Of a stretch of DNA of 18,596 nucleotides, positions 1 to 7,117 are shown one piece after another. The position numbers and the translations under genes are program-made. The notes under the pieces are model-generated. The model was not told where the DNA came from. It did not search any database and was given only the letters and a program-made list of their open reading frames with translations. The DNA is taken from NCBI GenBank assembly GCA_008016945.1, contig SSGN01000179.1, positions 1-18,596 of the forward strand. Reading direction: 5' to 3'. Position 1 is the first letter of the stretch; every line of letters begins with the position of its first letter. The DNA is from Flavobacteriales bacterium. Lineage in GTDB: Bacteria; Bacteroidota; Bacteroidia; Flavobacteriales; PHOS-HE28.

Positions 1-762
1 CTGGTGGAGGAGCCGATGGAAGCCATTCGTCTACTCGCAGCGGACCTTGATGCGCAGAAGCAAGCGAGGGTTAGCACCGAGTTGGGGAGGATCGACGCGG
101 GTCTCGACCGCATGCGCGGGTTATTCAAGTTGATCAACGACGTGATCCGTTCGGACAAGGACAGCCTGCGGCCCGTACCTGTGGATCTCCGACGCCTTTT
201 CCGAACCGAGGTTCGTGGGTTGGGCGAGCAGATCAAAGACCTACGTGTCTACTTCCAATGCGAAGCTGGATTGGAGTCCGCTGACGGCGTGGTCGCGCGG
301 GTGGATCAAGAGCAGTTCGCCCTGGTGATCCAGAATCTGCTCACCAACATGGCCAAGCACGCACGTGATCCGAAGCGGGATGACCTTACCGTGCTTGTGC
401 ACGTCGGCACACGCACCGAACCCGGTCGTACTTGGTTGGTGATCATGATCGAGAACAATGGGAAACCGTTCGCTGAAGGCTTCTCGCATCAAGATCTTGT
501 CACCTTCGGCAAACGGCTCGATTCCACGAACGGGAACGGCATCGGGGGTTACCTCATGGATCGCATCATCGCCAACCACCATGGGCGCTTCTCATCCGGC
601 AACCTGGAGCTTGATGAGCGGACAGCGCGTTCCTCCTTCGCCAAGGACCAACGCTTGGATGAGAACCACTGGGAGCCCCTCGACTGGGAGACAGGCTCCA
701 CCCACATGACCGTGCGCTTCACCATCGAACTACCGATAGATCACCCCGAAGACCATGACTGA
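1..762 (+). CDS. GHKL histidine-kinase-like ATPase, C-terminal part (cut by left window edge)
   Basis: The reading frame is open from base 1, so the true start lies outside the window and 253 residues are visible. The first ~70 residues look like the second helix of a dimerisation/phosphotransfer domain leading into a GHKL (Bergerat) ATPase. Visible ATPase motifs are the N-box NLLTNMAKHA (nt 334-363), a G1-like box ENNGKPF (nt 451-471) in which the usual Asp is Asn, and the G2 box GNGIGGY (nt 532-552). An FGKRLDST stretch precedes G2, as in many sensor kinases. The phospho-accepting His and any sensor domain would lie upstream and cannot be assessed. The stop codon overlaps the next gene's start by 8 bp, so this kinase-like protein and the following receiver protein are almost certainly co-translated partners. 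The Asn at G1 could weaken ATP hydrolysis. The ATPase fold is well supported; kinase activity is inferred. Confidence 0.82.
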   Translation: MVEEPMEAIRLLAADLDAQKQARVSTELGRIDAGLDRMRGLFKLINDVIRSDKDSLRPVPVDLRRLFRTEVRGLGEQIKDLRVYFQCEAGLESADGVVARVDQEQFALVIQNLLTNMAKHARDPKRDDLTVLVHVGTRTEPGRTWLVIMIENNGKPFAEGFSHQDLVTFGKRLDSTNGNGIGGYLMDRIIANHHGRFSSGNLELDERTARSSFAKDQRLDENHWEPLDWETGSTHMTVRFTIELPIDHPEDHD

Positions 763-1957
763 ACTTGTCCCCATAGCACTTGTGGATGACGACCAAGCCT
801 ATGCCGAGGCACAGGTCGCAACGGCCGTCAAGCACGGCTTTGCGGTCACCTGGTTCAAGACCTGGGCGCAGGCCAAGGCACCGGTACGGGAGAAACGTTT
901 CAAAGCCGTGATCCTCGACGCCAAGGGTCAGATCGACGAGAACTCCCCCACCGAGGACATCGACCACTTGATCGAAGCCAGACGGGACCTCGACCAATGG
1001 AAGGGGGCCAACATCCACATCCCGTACGTGATCAACACCGGCTTCGATGAAGGAGCCACGAAGCAACGCCGTGACGAGCGCCGGTATCTGAAAGGCAACG
1101 AAAAGGAGCTCTATGCAGAACTGAAGGTCCTTGTGGACCGCAGCAACGAGCAGGCCTTGCGCGACCGGTTCAGCGATGTATTCGCTGTGCTCAAAGCCCC
1201 CTACTTGGAACCCGCCGCCGACCCGTTGTTCATGAATGCGTTGCTCTTCGTGGAGCGGGGCGACAAGTCCGGCAGCGACCGCCTGCTCATGAACCCCTTG
1301 CGGCAAGTGATCGAACACTTGTTCTATGCTGTGCATCGCCAAGGGATGTTGCCGGATATCCTGGTCACCCCCCGCATCAACCAGCGCTTGTCCGCCTTGT
1401 ACCTACGAGGTGACCGCGTGCTTCATCCGAGCAAGTCATCGCCCACCGTGGCGCTGCGCTGCGACCGCAAGCCGATGCCCAGGATCATCGCCGATGCCTT
1501 GGACAACATCTTGCGCGTGTCCAGTGAAAGCTCGCACGCCGATGAAACGATCGAGGGAACGAACTACGCACTCGACAACCGCGAAGCATTGCTGGAGCAT
1601 GGCGTTACGCCTTACCTCTTGAGCACCATCGTCTTTCAACTCATGGACGTTCTCGTTTGGTTCAAGCGATTCGCCGAAGCCCATCCAAATCCCGTGGCGA
1701 ACCGGAGCTGGCTGCACGAGGAAGCCGTTGGCCCTGATGGTCTTCATTTGCCCGAAGCGGAAACCAAGGAGTTGAGCCGGGTAATTGTCAAGAAGCGCGA
1801 CGACAAACCCTTTGCACACGCTGGCGATGCATTCATCAAAAAGGAACTCATACAACAGTACGGGTTGGTAGATGGTGACCTCATCTCTGACGAATCCAAG
1901 CGGGTCGACGTCAACGGCCAAATCAAATGGGAATTCATTTCGCTCACCAAGCATTGA
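755..1957 (+). CDS. Receiver-domain (response-regulator-like) protein with DUF4145/HEPN-like C-terminal region
   Basis: 400 aa. Residues 1-~125 form a CheY-like receiver with all key positions visible: acidic pair D11/D12 (LVDDDQ), phospho-acceptor D55 (VILDAKG), switch T95 (YVINTGF) and K113 (YLKG). The remaining ~275 residues are not a recognisable winged-helix or LytTR DNA-binding domain. By eye they contain R183-Q-V-I-E-H188 followed by helical segments, then R254-V-S-S-E-S-S-H261 and a late hydrophobic helix ending DVLVWF. This is the same order of landmarks as DUF4145/HEPN-like domains. The start codon at 755 overlaps the kinase-like gene by 8 bp, and hsdM begins 13 nt after the stop, so one operon kinase-receiver-hsdM-hsdS is likely. 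The receiver call is strong. The C-terminal assignment is a motif-level inference, and an enzymatic or protein-interaction output seems likelier than transcription control. Confidence 0.82.
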   Translation: MTELVPIALVDDDQAYAEAQVATAVKHGFAVTWFKTWAQAKAPVREKRFKAVILDAKGQIDENSPTEDIDHLIEARRDLDQWKGANIHIPYVINTGFDEGATKQRRDERRYLKGNEKELYAELKVLVDRSNEQALRDRFSDVFAVLKAPYLEPAADPLFMNALLFVERGDKSGSDRLLMNPLRQVIEHLFYAVHRQGMLPDILVTPRINQRLSALYLRGDRVLHPSKSSPTVALRCDRKPMPRIIADALDNILRVSSESSHADETIEGTNYALDNREALLEHGVTPYLLSTIVFQLMDVLVWFKRFAEAHPNPVANRSWLHEEAVGPDGLHLPEAETKELSRVIVKKRDDKPFAHAGDAFIKKELIQQYGLVDGDLISDESKRVDVNGQIKWEFISLTKH

Positions 1958-1970
1958 CCATCTTCACCCC

Positions 1971-3530
1971 ATGATCACCGGCACCCTCCGTTCCACCGTC
2001 GACAAGCTCTGGGAGGCCTTCTGGACAGGCGGCGTCTCCAACCCGCTCACCGTCATCGAGCAGATCACCTACCTGCTCTTCCTGCGCAGGCTGGACGAGA
2101 TGCAGACCCTGAAGGAGAAGCAGGCCGCCAAGCTCGGCGCCACCCTGAAGGACCCCATCTACCCCGCCAAGTACAAGGACCTGCGCTGGAGCAGCTTCAA
2201 GGACAAGGACCCCGACACGCTCTTCGCCCTCTTCACGAGGCCCGAGGCGCGGCACGACAACCTTACCGTGTTCGACTTCATGAAGCAACTGGGCGCCGAG
2301 GGCAGCGTATTCAGCCGGCACATGAAGGGCGCCACCTTCATGATCCCCACGCCGCGCCTATTGGACCGCGCCGTGCAGATGATCGCCGCCATCGACATGG
2401 CCGACCGCGACACCAAGGGCGACCTGTACGAGTACCTGCTGAGCAAGATCGCCACCGCCGGGCAGAACGGCCAGTTCCGCACGCCGCGCCACATCATCCG
2501 CCTGATGGTGCAGCTGATGCGGCCACAGCCCGACGACCGCATCTGCGACCCCAGCGCCGGCACCTGCGGCTTCCTGGTGGCCGCCAGCGAGGAGCTGCGC
2601 CGCACCCACCCCGAGGCCTTCCACCAGAAGGACTTCCAGCGCCACTGGAACAGCGGCCTCTTCAACGGTGTGGAGTTCGACCCCAGCATGCTGCGCATCG
2701 GCGCCATGAACCTGATGCTGCACGGCATTGAGCACCCCGAGCTCATTGGCCAGGACGCCCTGAGCAAAGAGTTGGGCCACCTGCAGGAGGTCTACACGCT
2801 GGTGCTGGCCAACCCGCCCTTCAAGGGCAGCTTGGACCACGATGCCGTGGACCCCGCCATCCTGCGCACGGTGAGCAGCAAGAAGACCGAGCTGCTCTTC
2901 CTGGGCCAGATCCTGCGTACGCTGCGCACCGGGGGCCGGGCGGCGGTGATCGTGCCCGATGGCGTGCTCTTCGGCAGCAGCAAGGCCCACAAGCAGATCC
3001 GTCAGGAACTCATCGAGGGGCAGCAGTTGCACGCGGTGATCAGCATGCCCGGCGGCGTGTTCAAGCCCTACGCCGGGGTGAGCACCGCCATCCTGCTCTT
3101 CACCAAGACCAACAGCGGCGGCACGGATCGGGTGTGGTTCTACGACATGCGCGCCGATGGCTACAGCCTGGACGACAAGCGCACGCCGCAGCTCTCCGAG
3201 GCCGAGCAGGAGGCCCAGTTCACCGACGCGAAGGGGCAGGCCACCGCCCTGCTGGGCCGCAGCGACCTGGCCGACATCCTGGCCCGCTATGGCACCAAGG
3301 GAGAAGCGAAGCGCGCCCGCACGGACCAGAGCTTCCGGGTGCCCTTTGAAGAACTGAAGGCCAACGGCTGGGACCTGAGCATCAACCGCTACAAGCAGGT
3401 GGTGTACGAGGCGGTGAAGTACCCCACGCCCGCCGAGCTGATCAATGGCACTGCGGAACAGCCGGGCCTGAAGCAGTTGGCGCAGGAGCGATTGACCTTG
3501 TTGGACGAACTGGAAGCGCTACTGAAATGA
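1971..3530 (+). CDS. hsdM: Type I restriction-modification system, DNA methyltransferase (M) subunit
   Basis: 519 aa, a normal length for HsdM. The protein carries out S-adenosylmethionine-dependent adenine methylation, with target choice given by HsdS. The N-terminal helical domain (about residues 5-160) includes LWEAFWTGGVSNP and ITYLLFLRRLDE, typical of the HsdM N-domain. The methyltransferase core follows, with SAM-binding motif I DPSAGTCGF from D193 and catalytic motif IV NPPF at N281-F284. A longer ORF could start at 1872, inside the receiver gene, but the ATG at 1971 gives the family-typical N-terminus MITGTLRSTVDKLWEAFW and avoids an 86-bp overlap. The stop overlaps the hsdS start by 4 bp (ATGA), the usual M-S translational coupling. 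GC is high and strongly third-position biased compared with hsdS. Function is near certain from the motifs. Confidence 0.96.
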   Translation: MITGTLRSTVDKLWEAFWTGGVSNPLTVIEQITYLLFLRRLDEMQTLKEKQAAKLGATLKDPIYPAKYKDLRWSSFKDKDPDTLFALFTRPEARHDNLTVFDFMKQLGAEGSVFSRHMKGATFMIPTPRLLDRAVQMIAAIDMADRDTKGDLYEYLLSKIATAGQNGQFRTPRHIIRLMVQLMRPQPDDRICDPSAGTCGFLVAASEELRRTHPEAFHQKDFQRHWNSGLFNGVEFDPSMLRIGAMNLMLHGIEHPELIGQDALSKELGHLQEVYTLVLANPPFKGSLDHDAVDPAILRTVSSKKTELLFLGQILRTLRTGGRAAVIVPDGVLFGSSKAHKQIRQELIEGQQLHAVISMPGGVFKPYAGVSTAILLFTKTNSGGTDRVWFYDMRADGYSLDDKRTPQLSEAEQEAQFTDAKGQATALLGRSDLADILARYGTKGEAKRARTDQSFRVPFEELKANGWDLSINRYKQVVYEAVKYPTPAELINGTAEQPGLKQLAQERLTLLDELEALLK

Positions 3531-4708
3531 GGATGGTCGAGTTGGGAGAAGTAGCGGCGATCGATCGCGAGTCGATCATTCCATCCGAAATACGAACCGG
3601 GACTAAGTACCTCGGCTTGGAGAATGTCTACTCGGATGGCACTGCTCTACCGGTTGATGTGGAGCAGGGTGAGTTGCTGAGCAACAAGTTCGTCTTTGGC
3701 CCTAACCACTTGCTCTACGGAAAGCTGAGGCCATACCTGAGCAAGATCACGCTTCCTGATTTCGAAGGCATCTGTAGCACGGACATCATTCCGATTCTGC
3801 CTGATGCGAACAAGCTTGAGAAGCGATACCTCTACTACTATCTGCGTACCCCTTGGATGATCGAGACCGCTGTGAAAGCATGCTCAGGAGCGAACCTCCC
3901 CCGGGTTGACCCGAAGCTTCTGGCACAGTTCAAGATTCCCCTCCCCCCTCTCCCCGAGCAGCGTCGCATCGCGGCGATCCTGGACAAGGCGCAGGCGCTG
4001 GTTGCCAACGACAAGCGCACCCTGGCGGTGTACGACCAACTGGCCAAGAGCCTGTTCCTGGAGATGTTCGGGGATGGGAACCCTGATGTTAGGGAATGGC
4101 CATTGGTGGAGCTGAAGGACTTGGTTTCGAGTGCACCCAACTCCTTGCGTTCTGGACCATTTGGAAGCGACCTCTTACACAGTGAGTTCGTCGATGAAGG
4201 CGTCGCAGTGCTCGGTATCGACAATGCGGTCGAGAATCGATTCTCTTGGAAAGGTCGCAGGTTCATCACCCACGAGAAGTACAATGAGTTGAAGCGCTAT
4301 ACCGTTCGACCGGGTGACGTGCTCATTACCATCATGGCAACCATCGGCCGTTCTGCGGTTGTGCCTGCGGACATCGGCCCGGCGATCAACTCCAAGCACT
4401 TGGCGGCGATCACACTGGACCAGTCAAAGGCGAACCCTGCTTTCATCTCGTTCTCCATCCATTCGGACGAAAGGGTGATCCATCAGCTGTTCGCTAGGTC
4501 GAGGGGCGCCATCATGAGCGGGTTGAATCTTTCGCTCATCAAGGAAGTAAAGCTCCGGCTACCACCAATCGACGTTCAGGAGCACTTCTGCCAAGCTCTT
4601 TCTCGAATCGAGCGCGATAAAGCTCTGGCTACGGAGAGCCTGCACCAGAGCGAGGCCTTGTTCGGGAGCTTGTTGCAGGGGGCGTTCAGTGGGAGCTTGG
4701 GTAGATGA
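3527..4708 (+). CDS. hsdS: Type I restriction-modification system, specificity (S) subunit
   Basis: 393 aa with the classic two-half layout. The first target-recognition domain is about residues 1-140. A conserved helical spacer follows, with PLPPLPEQRRIAAILDKAQA and ending LAKSLFLEMFGD. The second target-recognition domain is about residues 185-350 (RSGPFGSDLL...GDVLITIMATIG...AINSKHLA). The closing conserved helix has RLPPIDVQEHF and the terminal QGAFSGSLGR. Both halves are present, so a bipartite recognition site is expected; the site itself cannot be read from sequence. It shares ATGA with hsdM. The two recognition domains look AT-richer and less codon-biased than hsdM and than the conserved spacer at 3940-4070, as expected for domains exchanged by recombination. 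It is followed by the first untranslated gap of the region (77 nt). Confidence 0.95.
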   Translation: MRMVELGEVAAIDRESIIPSEIRTGTKYLGLENVYSDGTALPVDVEQGELLSNKFVFGPNHLLYGKLRPYLSKITLPDFEGICSTDIIPILPDANKLEKRYLYYYLRTPWMIETAVKACSGANLPRVDPKLLAQFKIPLPPLPEQRRIAAILDKAQALVANDKRTLAVYDQLAKSLFLEMFGDGNPDVREWPLVELKDLVSSAPNSLRSGPFGSDLLHSEFVDEGVAVLGIDNAVENRFSWKGRRFITHEKYNELKRYTVRPGDVLITIMATIGRSAVVPADIGPAINSKHLAAITLDQSKANPAFISFSIHSDERVIHQLFARSRGAIMSGLNLSLIKEVKLRLPPIDVQEHFCQALSRIERDKALATESLHQSEALFGSLLQGAFSGSLGR

Positions 4709-4751
4709 GAGGAGCGTTCGTTGGATAGATGGTCGGTAATTGGACAGTCGT

Positions 4752-4771
4752 GTATTTTAACAGCAGAATAC
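4752..4771. promoter_or_regulatory. AT-rich inverted repeat just upstream of the Nudix-like gene
   Basis: In the 77-nt gap after hsdS, GTATTTT (4752-4758) can pair with AGAATAC (4765-4771), including one G-U pair, around a 6-nt loop. No T-tract follows, so it is not an obvious intrinsic terminator. Its position 15 nt before the start codon at 4786 would suit an operator or a leader hairpin. The surrounding stretch (4735-4775) is clearly AT-richer than its neighbours and also contains TTGGACA (4740-4746) and TACAAT (4769-4774), but their spacing is too wide for a standard promoter. The role is uncertain. Confidence 0.3.
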
Positions 4772-4785
4772 AATAGGATCAACCG

Positions 4786-5922
4786 ATGGATGTGTCATTT
4801 GGAATTGTCGCGCAAGTTCTGAAGTGGCTCGGTTTTGATGATGACCTCCGCATCTGGTGGCGCACTCAAAGAGCTCGCTTAGGTCGGCCAAAGACCTTTG
4901 ACAACATGCCAGAGTTGCGCTATGGCCGTTTGGCCATCACCGATTGGGTTGTACTCGAAGGGGTGTTCCCTGAAGGGATCATCATCCAGGCATTGGTGGA
5001 TGAGGACATCAAGTTGCGGTTACCGCCGGCTTTGGAAGTGCACCGGGAGCATTTCATTGAGCTGAACAACACCCACATAGCTCGAAAGGCCAAGCGCACT
5101 TATTACAATGGACCATTCGTTCCTATGACCTCGTTCTTCAGCCAGCGGTCTGCGGACAAACATGAGCGCCCCATATTCCATATCCACGCTGCGGTTTCAG
5201 GATACTTCGATTATGTAAGTGTCATCGCTGATCTTGATTCACCACTGCACGGTGGTACCGGCACGGTTCGTGACAACTTCTTCAAGGACTGGTCCGGGGA
5301 GGTCTCATCGGAATTGCCTGTAATGGGCTGTCCTGGTCTAACGCTCGCGGTGATCACGCGTGATCAATTCGTGATCCTTGTCCGTCGCAGCCGATCAGTA
5401 TCTGTAGCACCAGGCGCGTGGCACTGCTCTGTGGATGAGGGTGTGCGGCCGGAGGATGTGGTTGATGGTGCTGTGGATTATGAGCGTGTTGCGCTGCGCG
5501 GCATGGAAACGGAACTAGGCATCAAGAAGGAACAGGTAGTAGGTCGGCCGGTGATCACCTCGATGGGTTACTCACGGCGGTTGTGCCAGTATGGTGCCAT
5601 TGGGCACGCATTCTTGAATATTCACCTGCACACGCTCATGGATGCCTTACCGTTGGCGAAACAAGGGCGAGAGAATGAGGCTTGGAAGGCGATACCATTT
5701 ACACCTAAATCCCTGAGCAAGGAGTTCAAACGCATGGTCAAAAGCGGAGACCCAGCGATCCCATCCTTCGGTCTGGCCACCCTGATCATGGCCTTGCATG
5801 CAAGTAAGCATGTCAAGGACATCCGTACCATCAATGCCCGCTTTGAAGACGAGGTTTTCGCTAGCGGGGCTCTGGTTTATCCGAGCAACGTTAATCCGCC
5901 CAATGTGAAAGCGTTCGGCTGA
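4786..5922 (+). CDS. Nudix-like protein, possibly of the SMODS-associated NUDIX type
   Basis: 378 aa in two parts. Residues 1-~180 are an unassigned N-terminal region, starting with an amphipathic or hydrophobic helix (FGIVAQVLKWLGF). A Nudix-like C-terminal domain spans about 185-330. The Nudix region shows W212-HCSVDEG, then R238-G-M-E-T-E-L-G-I, which aligns with the REUxEExGU part of the Nudix box. The first Glu is Gly, the second is Thr, and only one of the metal-binding acidic residues is kept in that segment. From memory, proteins with an RGLxEELG variant occur in nucleotide-second-messenger and defence loci, but no nucleotidyltransferase is visible here. The substrate would be a nucleotide-diphosphate-linked molecule if the protein is catalytic, or it may act as a binding sensor. 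The gene sits 77 nt after hsdS and 7 nt before the next short ORF. Fold moderately sure; activity unknown. Confidence 0.6.
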   Translation: MDVSFGIVAQVLKWLGFDDDLRIWWRTQRARLGRPKTFDNMPELRYGRLAITDWVVLEGVFPEGIIIQALVDEDIKLRLPPALEVHREHFIELNNTHIARKAKRTYYNGPFVPMTSFFSQRSADKHERPIFHIHAAVSGYFDYVSVIADLDSPLHGGTGTVRDNFFKDWSGEVSSELPVMGCPGLTLAVITRDQFVILVRRSRSVSVAPGAWHCSVDEGVRPEDVVDGAVDYERVALRGMETELGIKKEQVVGRPVITSMGYSRRLCQYGAIGHAFLNIHLHTLMDALPLAKQGRENEAWKAIPFTPKSLSKEFKRMVKSGDPAIPSFGLATLIMALHASKHVKDIRTINARFEDEVFASGALVYPSNVNPPNVKAFG

Positions 5923-5929
5923 ATAACAG

Positions 5930-6097
5930 ATGAAGCTCATCGACTTCCTCCTGGCCAACCAAGTTCCGCTGAATGTGAAGAACTACAAGGTGCACCTGGC
6001 CACCCTGATCAAGGACAGCCCGTTGCAGGCCTACTACGATGGCTGGTTCCAGGAGTGGCCCCGACCAAGCCAGACCTTGTGTAGGGACATCATGTAG
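5930..6097 (+). pseudogene. 55-codon remnant resembling the N-terminus of a GIY-YIG nuclease family protein
   Basis: A short ORF starts 7 nt after the Nudix-like gene stops and reads MKLIDFLLANQVPLNVKNYK, then HLATLIKDSPLQAYYDGWF and QEW. This closely matches, from memory, the start of a family of GIY-YIG nucleases whose N-terminus runs [KL]-x-I-x-F-L ... VHLA ... PLxAYxxGxFKEWQEWQ. Right after QEW (about nt 6058) the match stops. The frame continues only 12 residues to a TAG, and no GIY or YIG motif follows. The simplest reading is a gene truncated by a deletion or recombination joint near 6058. It could also be a genuine small protein that keeps the N-terminal module. It was identified from its position and translation, since it is below the usual length cut-off. 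Confidence 0.45.
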
Positions 6098-6150
6098 CGG
6101 GCTTACAAAAGTTGAAGGGGAGGTTTGCCGAGTACGAATAACGCTCACCG

Positions 6151-6972
6151 ATGACCGCATACAAGACCCTTTCTTCAGCCTATCACAAGGCCTATCAGGC
6201 CCACTTGGAAGCCTTCCAACGGCGGTTGGTGAACAGCTACTCTGAGCAGGGGCGATACACCGACTTCTATCCGAGCATTGGTGTGCGCACGGACCAAGAT
6301 GTGGAGGTGTTGGTCTATGGGCAAGCGGTAGGCGGCTGGCATCCGGAGTTGGATTACGTCAACCCTATCCCCTCGGATCGTGTGTTGGAAAGCGAGCGCT
6401 ACTCCAACGAACCCTACCCCGGTCACTCGCCACTGGATTGGGTGAACGTGCTCTGGACAAATGGCACATTGAACAAGCGTCCCCCGGAGGAACAGGCGCA
6501 TTACGAGGGCCGTGAGAAGGGATACCGCGCGTGGAGTTCGTTCTTCTGGCAGACCACAATAGGGCTTATGCAGCACCGGCATCTCATCACGGATGATGAG
6601 GACTGGAACTGGCACAAAGGGCTCGTGTGGTCCAACCTGTACAAGATCGCTCCGCAGGATTACTCGATACCGGATGCGAAGGAGAAGTACAATCCAACGG
6701 AGACCGACCGTGCTTTGCAGCGCCCGGACGCGGTGGATCTGGTACGGATGGAGTTGGATGAGTTGCGTCCCAAGCTTTGCGTGGTGCTTACCAACGACTC
6801 CTGGTGGGCGCCGTTCCGCAAAGGATTGCCCACAAAGCCCCGCTCAACCCGGCTGGGTGAGAACCTGGAGTGCGTGGAGCAATACAATGATACCCGCATC
6901 GTGGTCGTGAAGCGGCTGAGGGGCATGAGCTACAAGAAGGCCGTTGCGGATATCATCGCGGTGAGCAGCTGA
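6151..6972 (+). CDS. Uncharacterised protein, weak uracil-DNA-glycosylase-superfamily resemblance
   Basis: 273 aa, not confidently recognised. An in-frame TAA at 6139 makes the ATG at 6151 the natural start. After an amphipathic N-terminal helix rich in Tyr and Ala, a strand-loop VLVYGQAVGGW (residues 53-63) could correspond to motif I of the UDG-like fold. LVWSNLYKIAP (158-168) sits where many family members have a T-N-x-x-K-like segment. VVLTNDSWWAPFRKG (211-225) resembles the strand after which these proteins bind DNA, and a late strand IVVVKRL precedes the final helix. The canonical HPS-type catalytic loop is not seen, so glycosylase activity should not be assumed. The gene is Trp- and Tyr-rich. 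It is the last gene before a terminator-like hairpin and so likely closes the first operon. Expression is likely; function unknown. Confidence 0.5.
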   Translation: MTAYKTLSSAYHKAYQAHLEAFQRRLVNSYSEQGRYTDFYPSIGVRTDQDVEVLVYGQAVGGWHPELDYVNPIPSDRVLESERYSNEPYPGHSPLDWVNVLWTNGTLNKRPPEEQAHYEGREKGYRAWSSFFWQTTIGLMQHRHLITDDEDWNWHKGLVWSNLYKIAPQDYSIPDAKEKYNPTETDRALQRPDAVDLVRMELDELRPKLCVVLTNDSWWAPFRKGLPTKPRSTRLGENLECVEQYNDTRIVVVKRLRGMSYKKAVADIIAVSS

Positions 6973-6997
6973 TACTCCACTTACTTTGTATCAATAC

Positions 6998-7046
6998 GCC
7001 TCCCAGGCCTCTGCTCTGCACGCACACTTGGGGGGCTTTTTCTTTT
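6998..7046 (+). terminator. Candidate intrinsic terminator after the first gene cluster
   Basis: GCCTCCC (6998-7004) can pair over 7 bp (one G-U) with GGGGGGC (7030-7036), directly followed by the T-rich run TTTTTCTTTT (7037-7046). The loop is long (25 nt), which lowers confidence. The position, 25 nt after the stop of the 273-aa gene and 72 nt before the giant helicase gene, is right for ending the upstream operon. Confidence 0.5.
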
Positions 7047-7117
7047 CTGTCCATAGGCCTTCCATGCGGCAAGCTGCTGGAAGTGCACCGATGTGATATT
7101 TTGCAGAGCTGAGCACC

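Noticed and set aside
1872..1970. Extended start for hsdM at 1872
   Set aside because: It would overlap the receiver gene by 86 bp and add residues unlike any HsdM. The ATG at 1971 gives the expected N-terminus.
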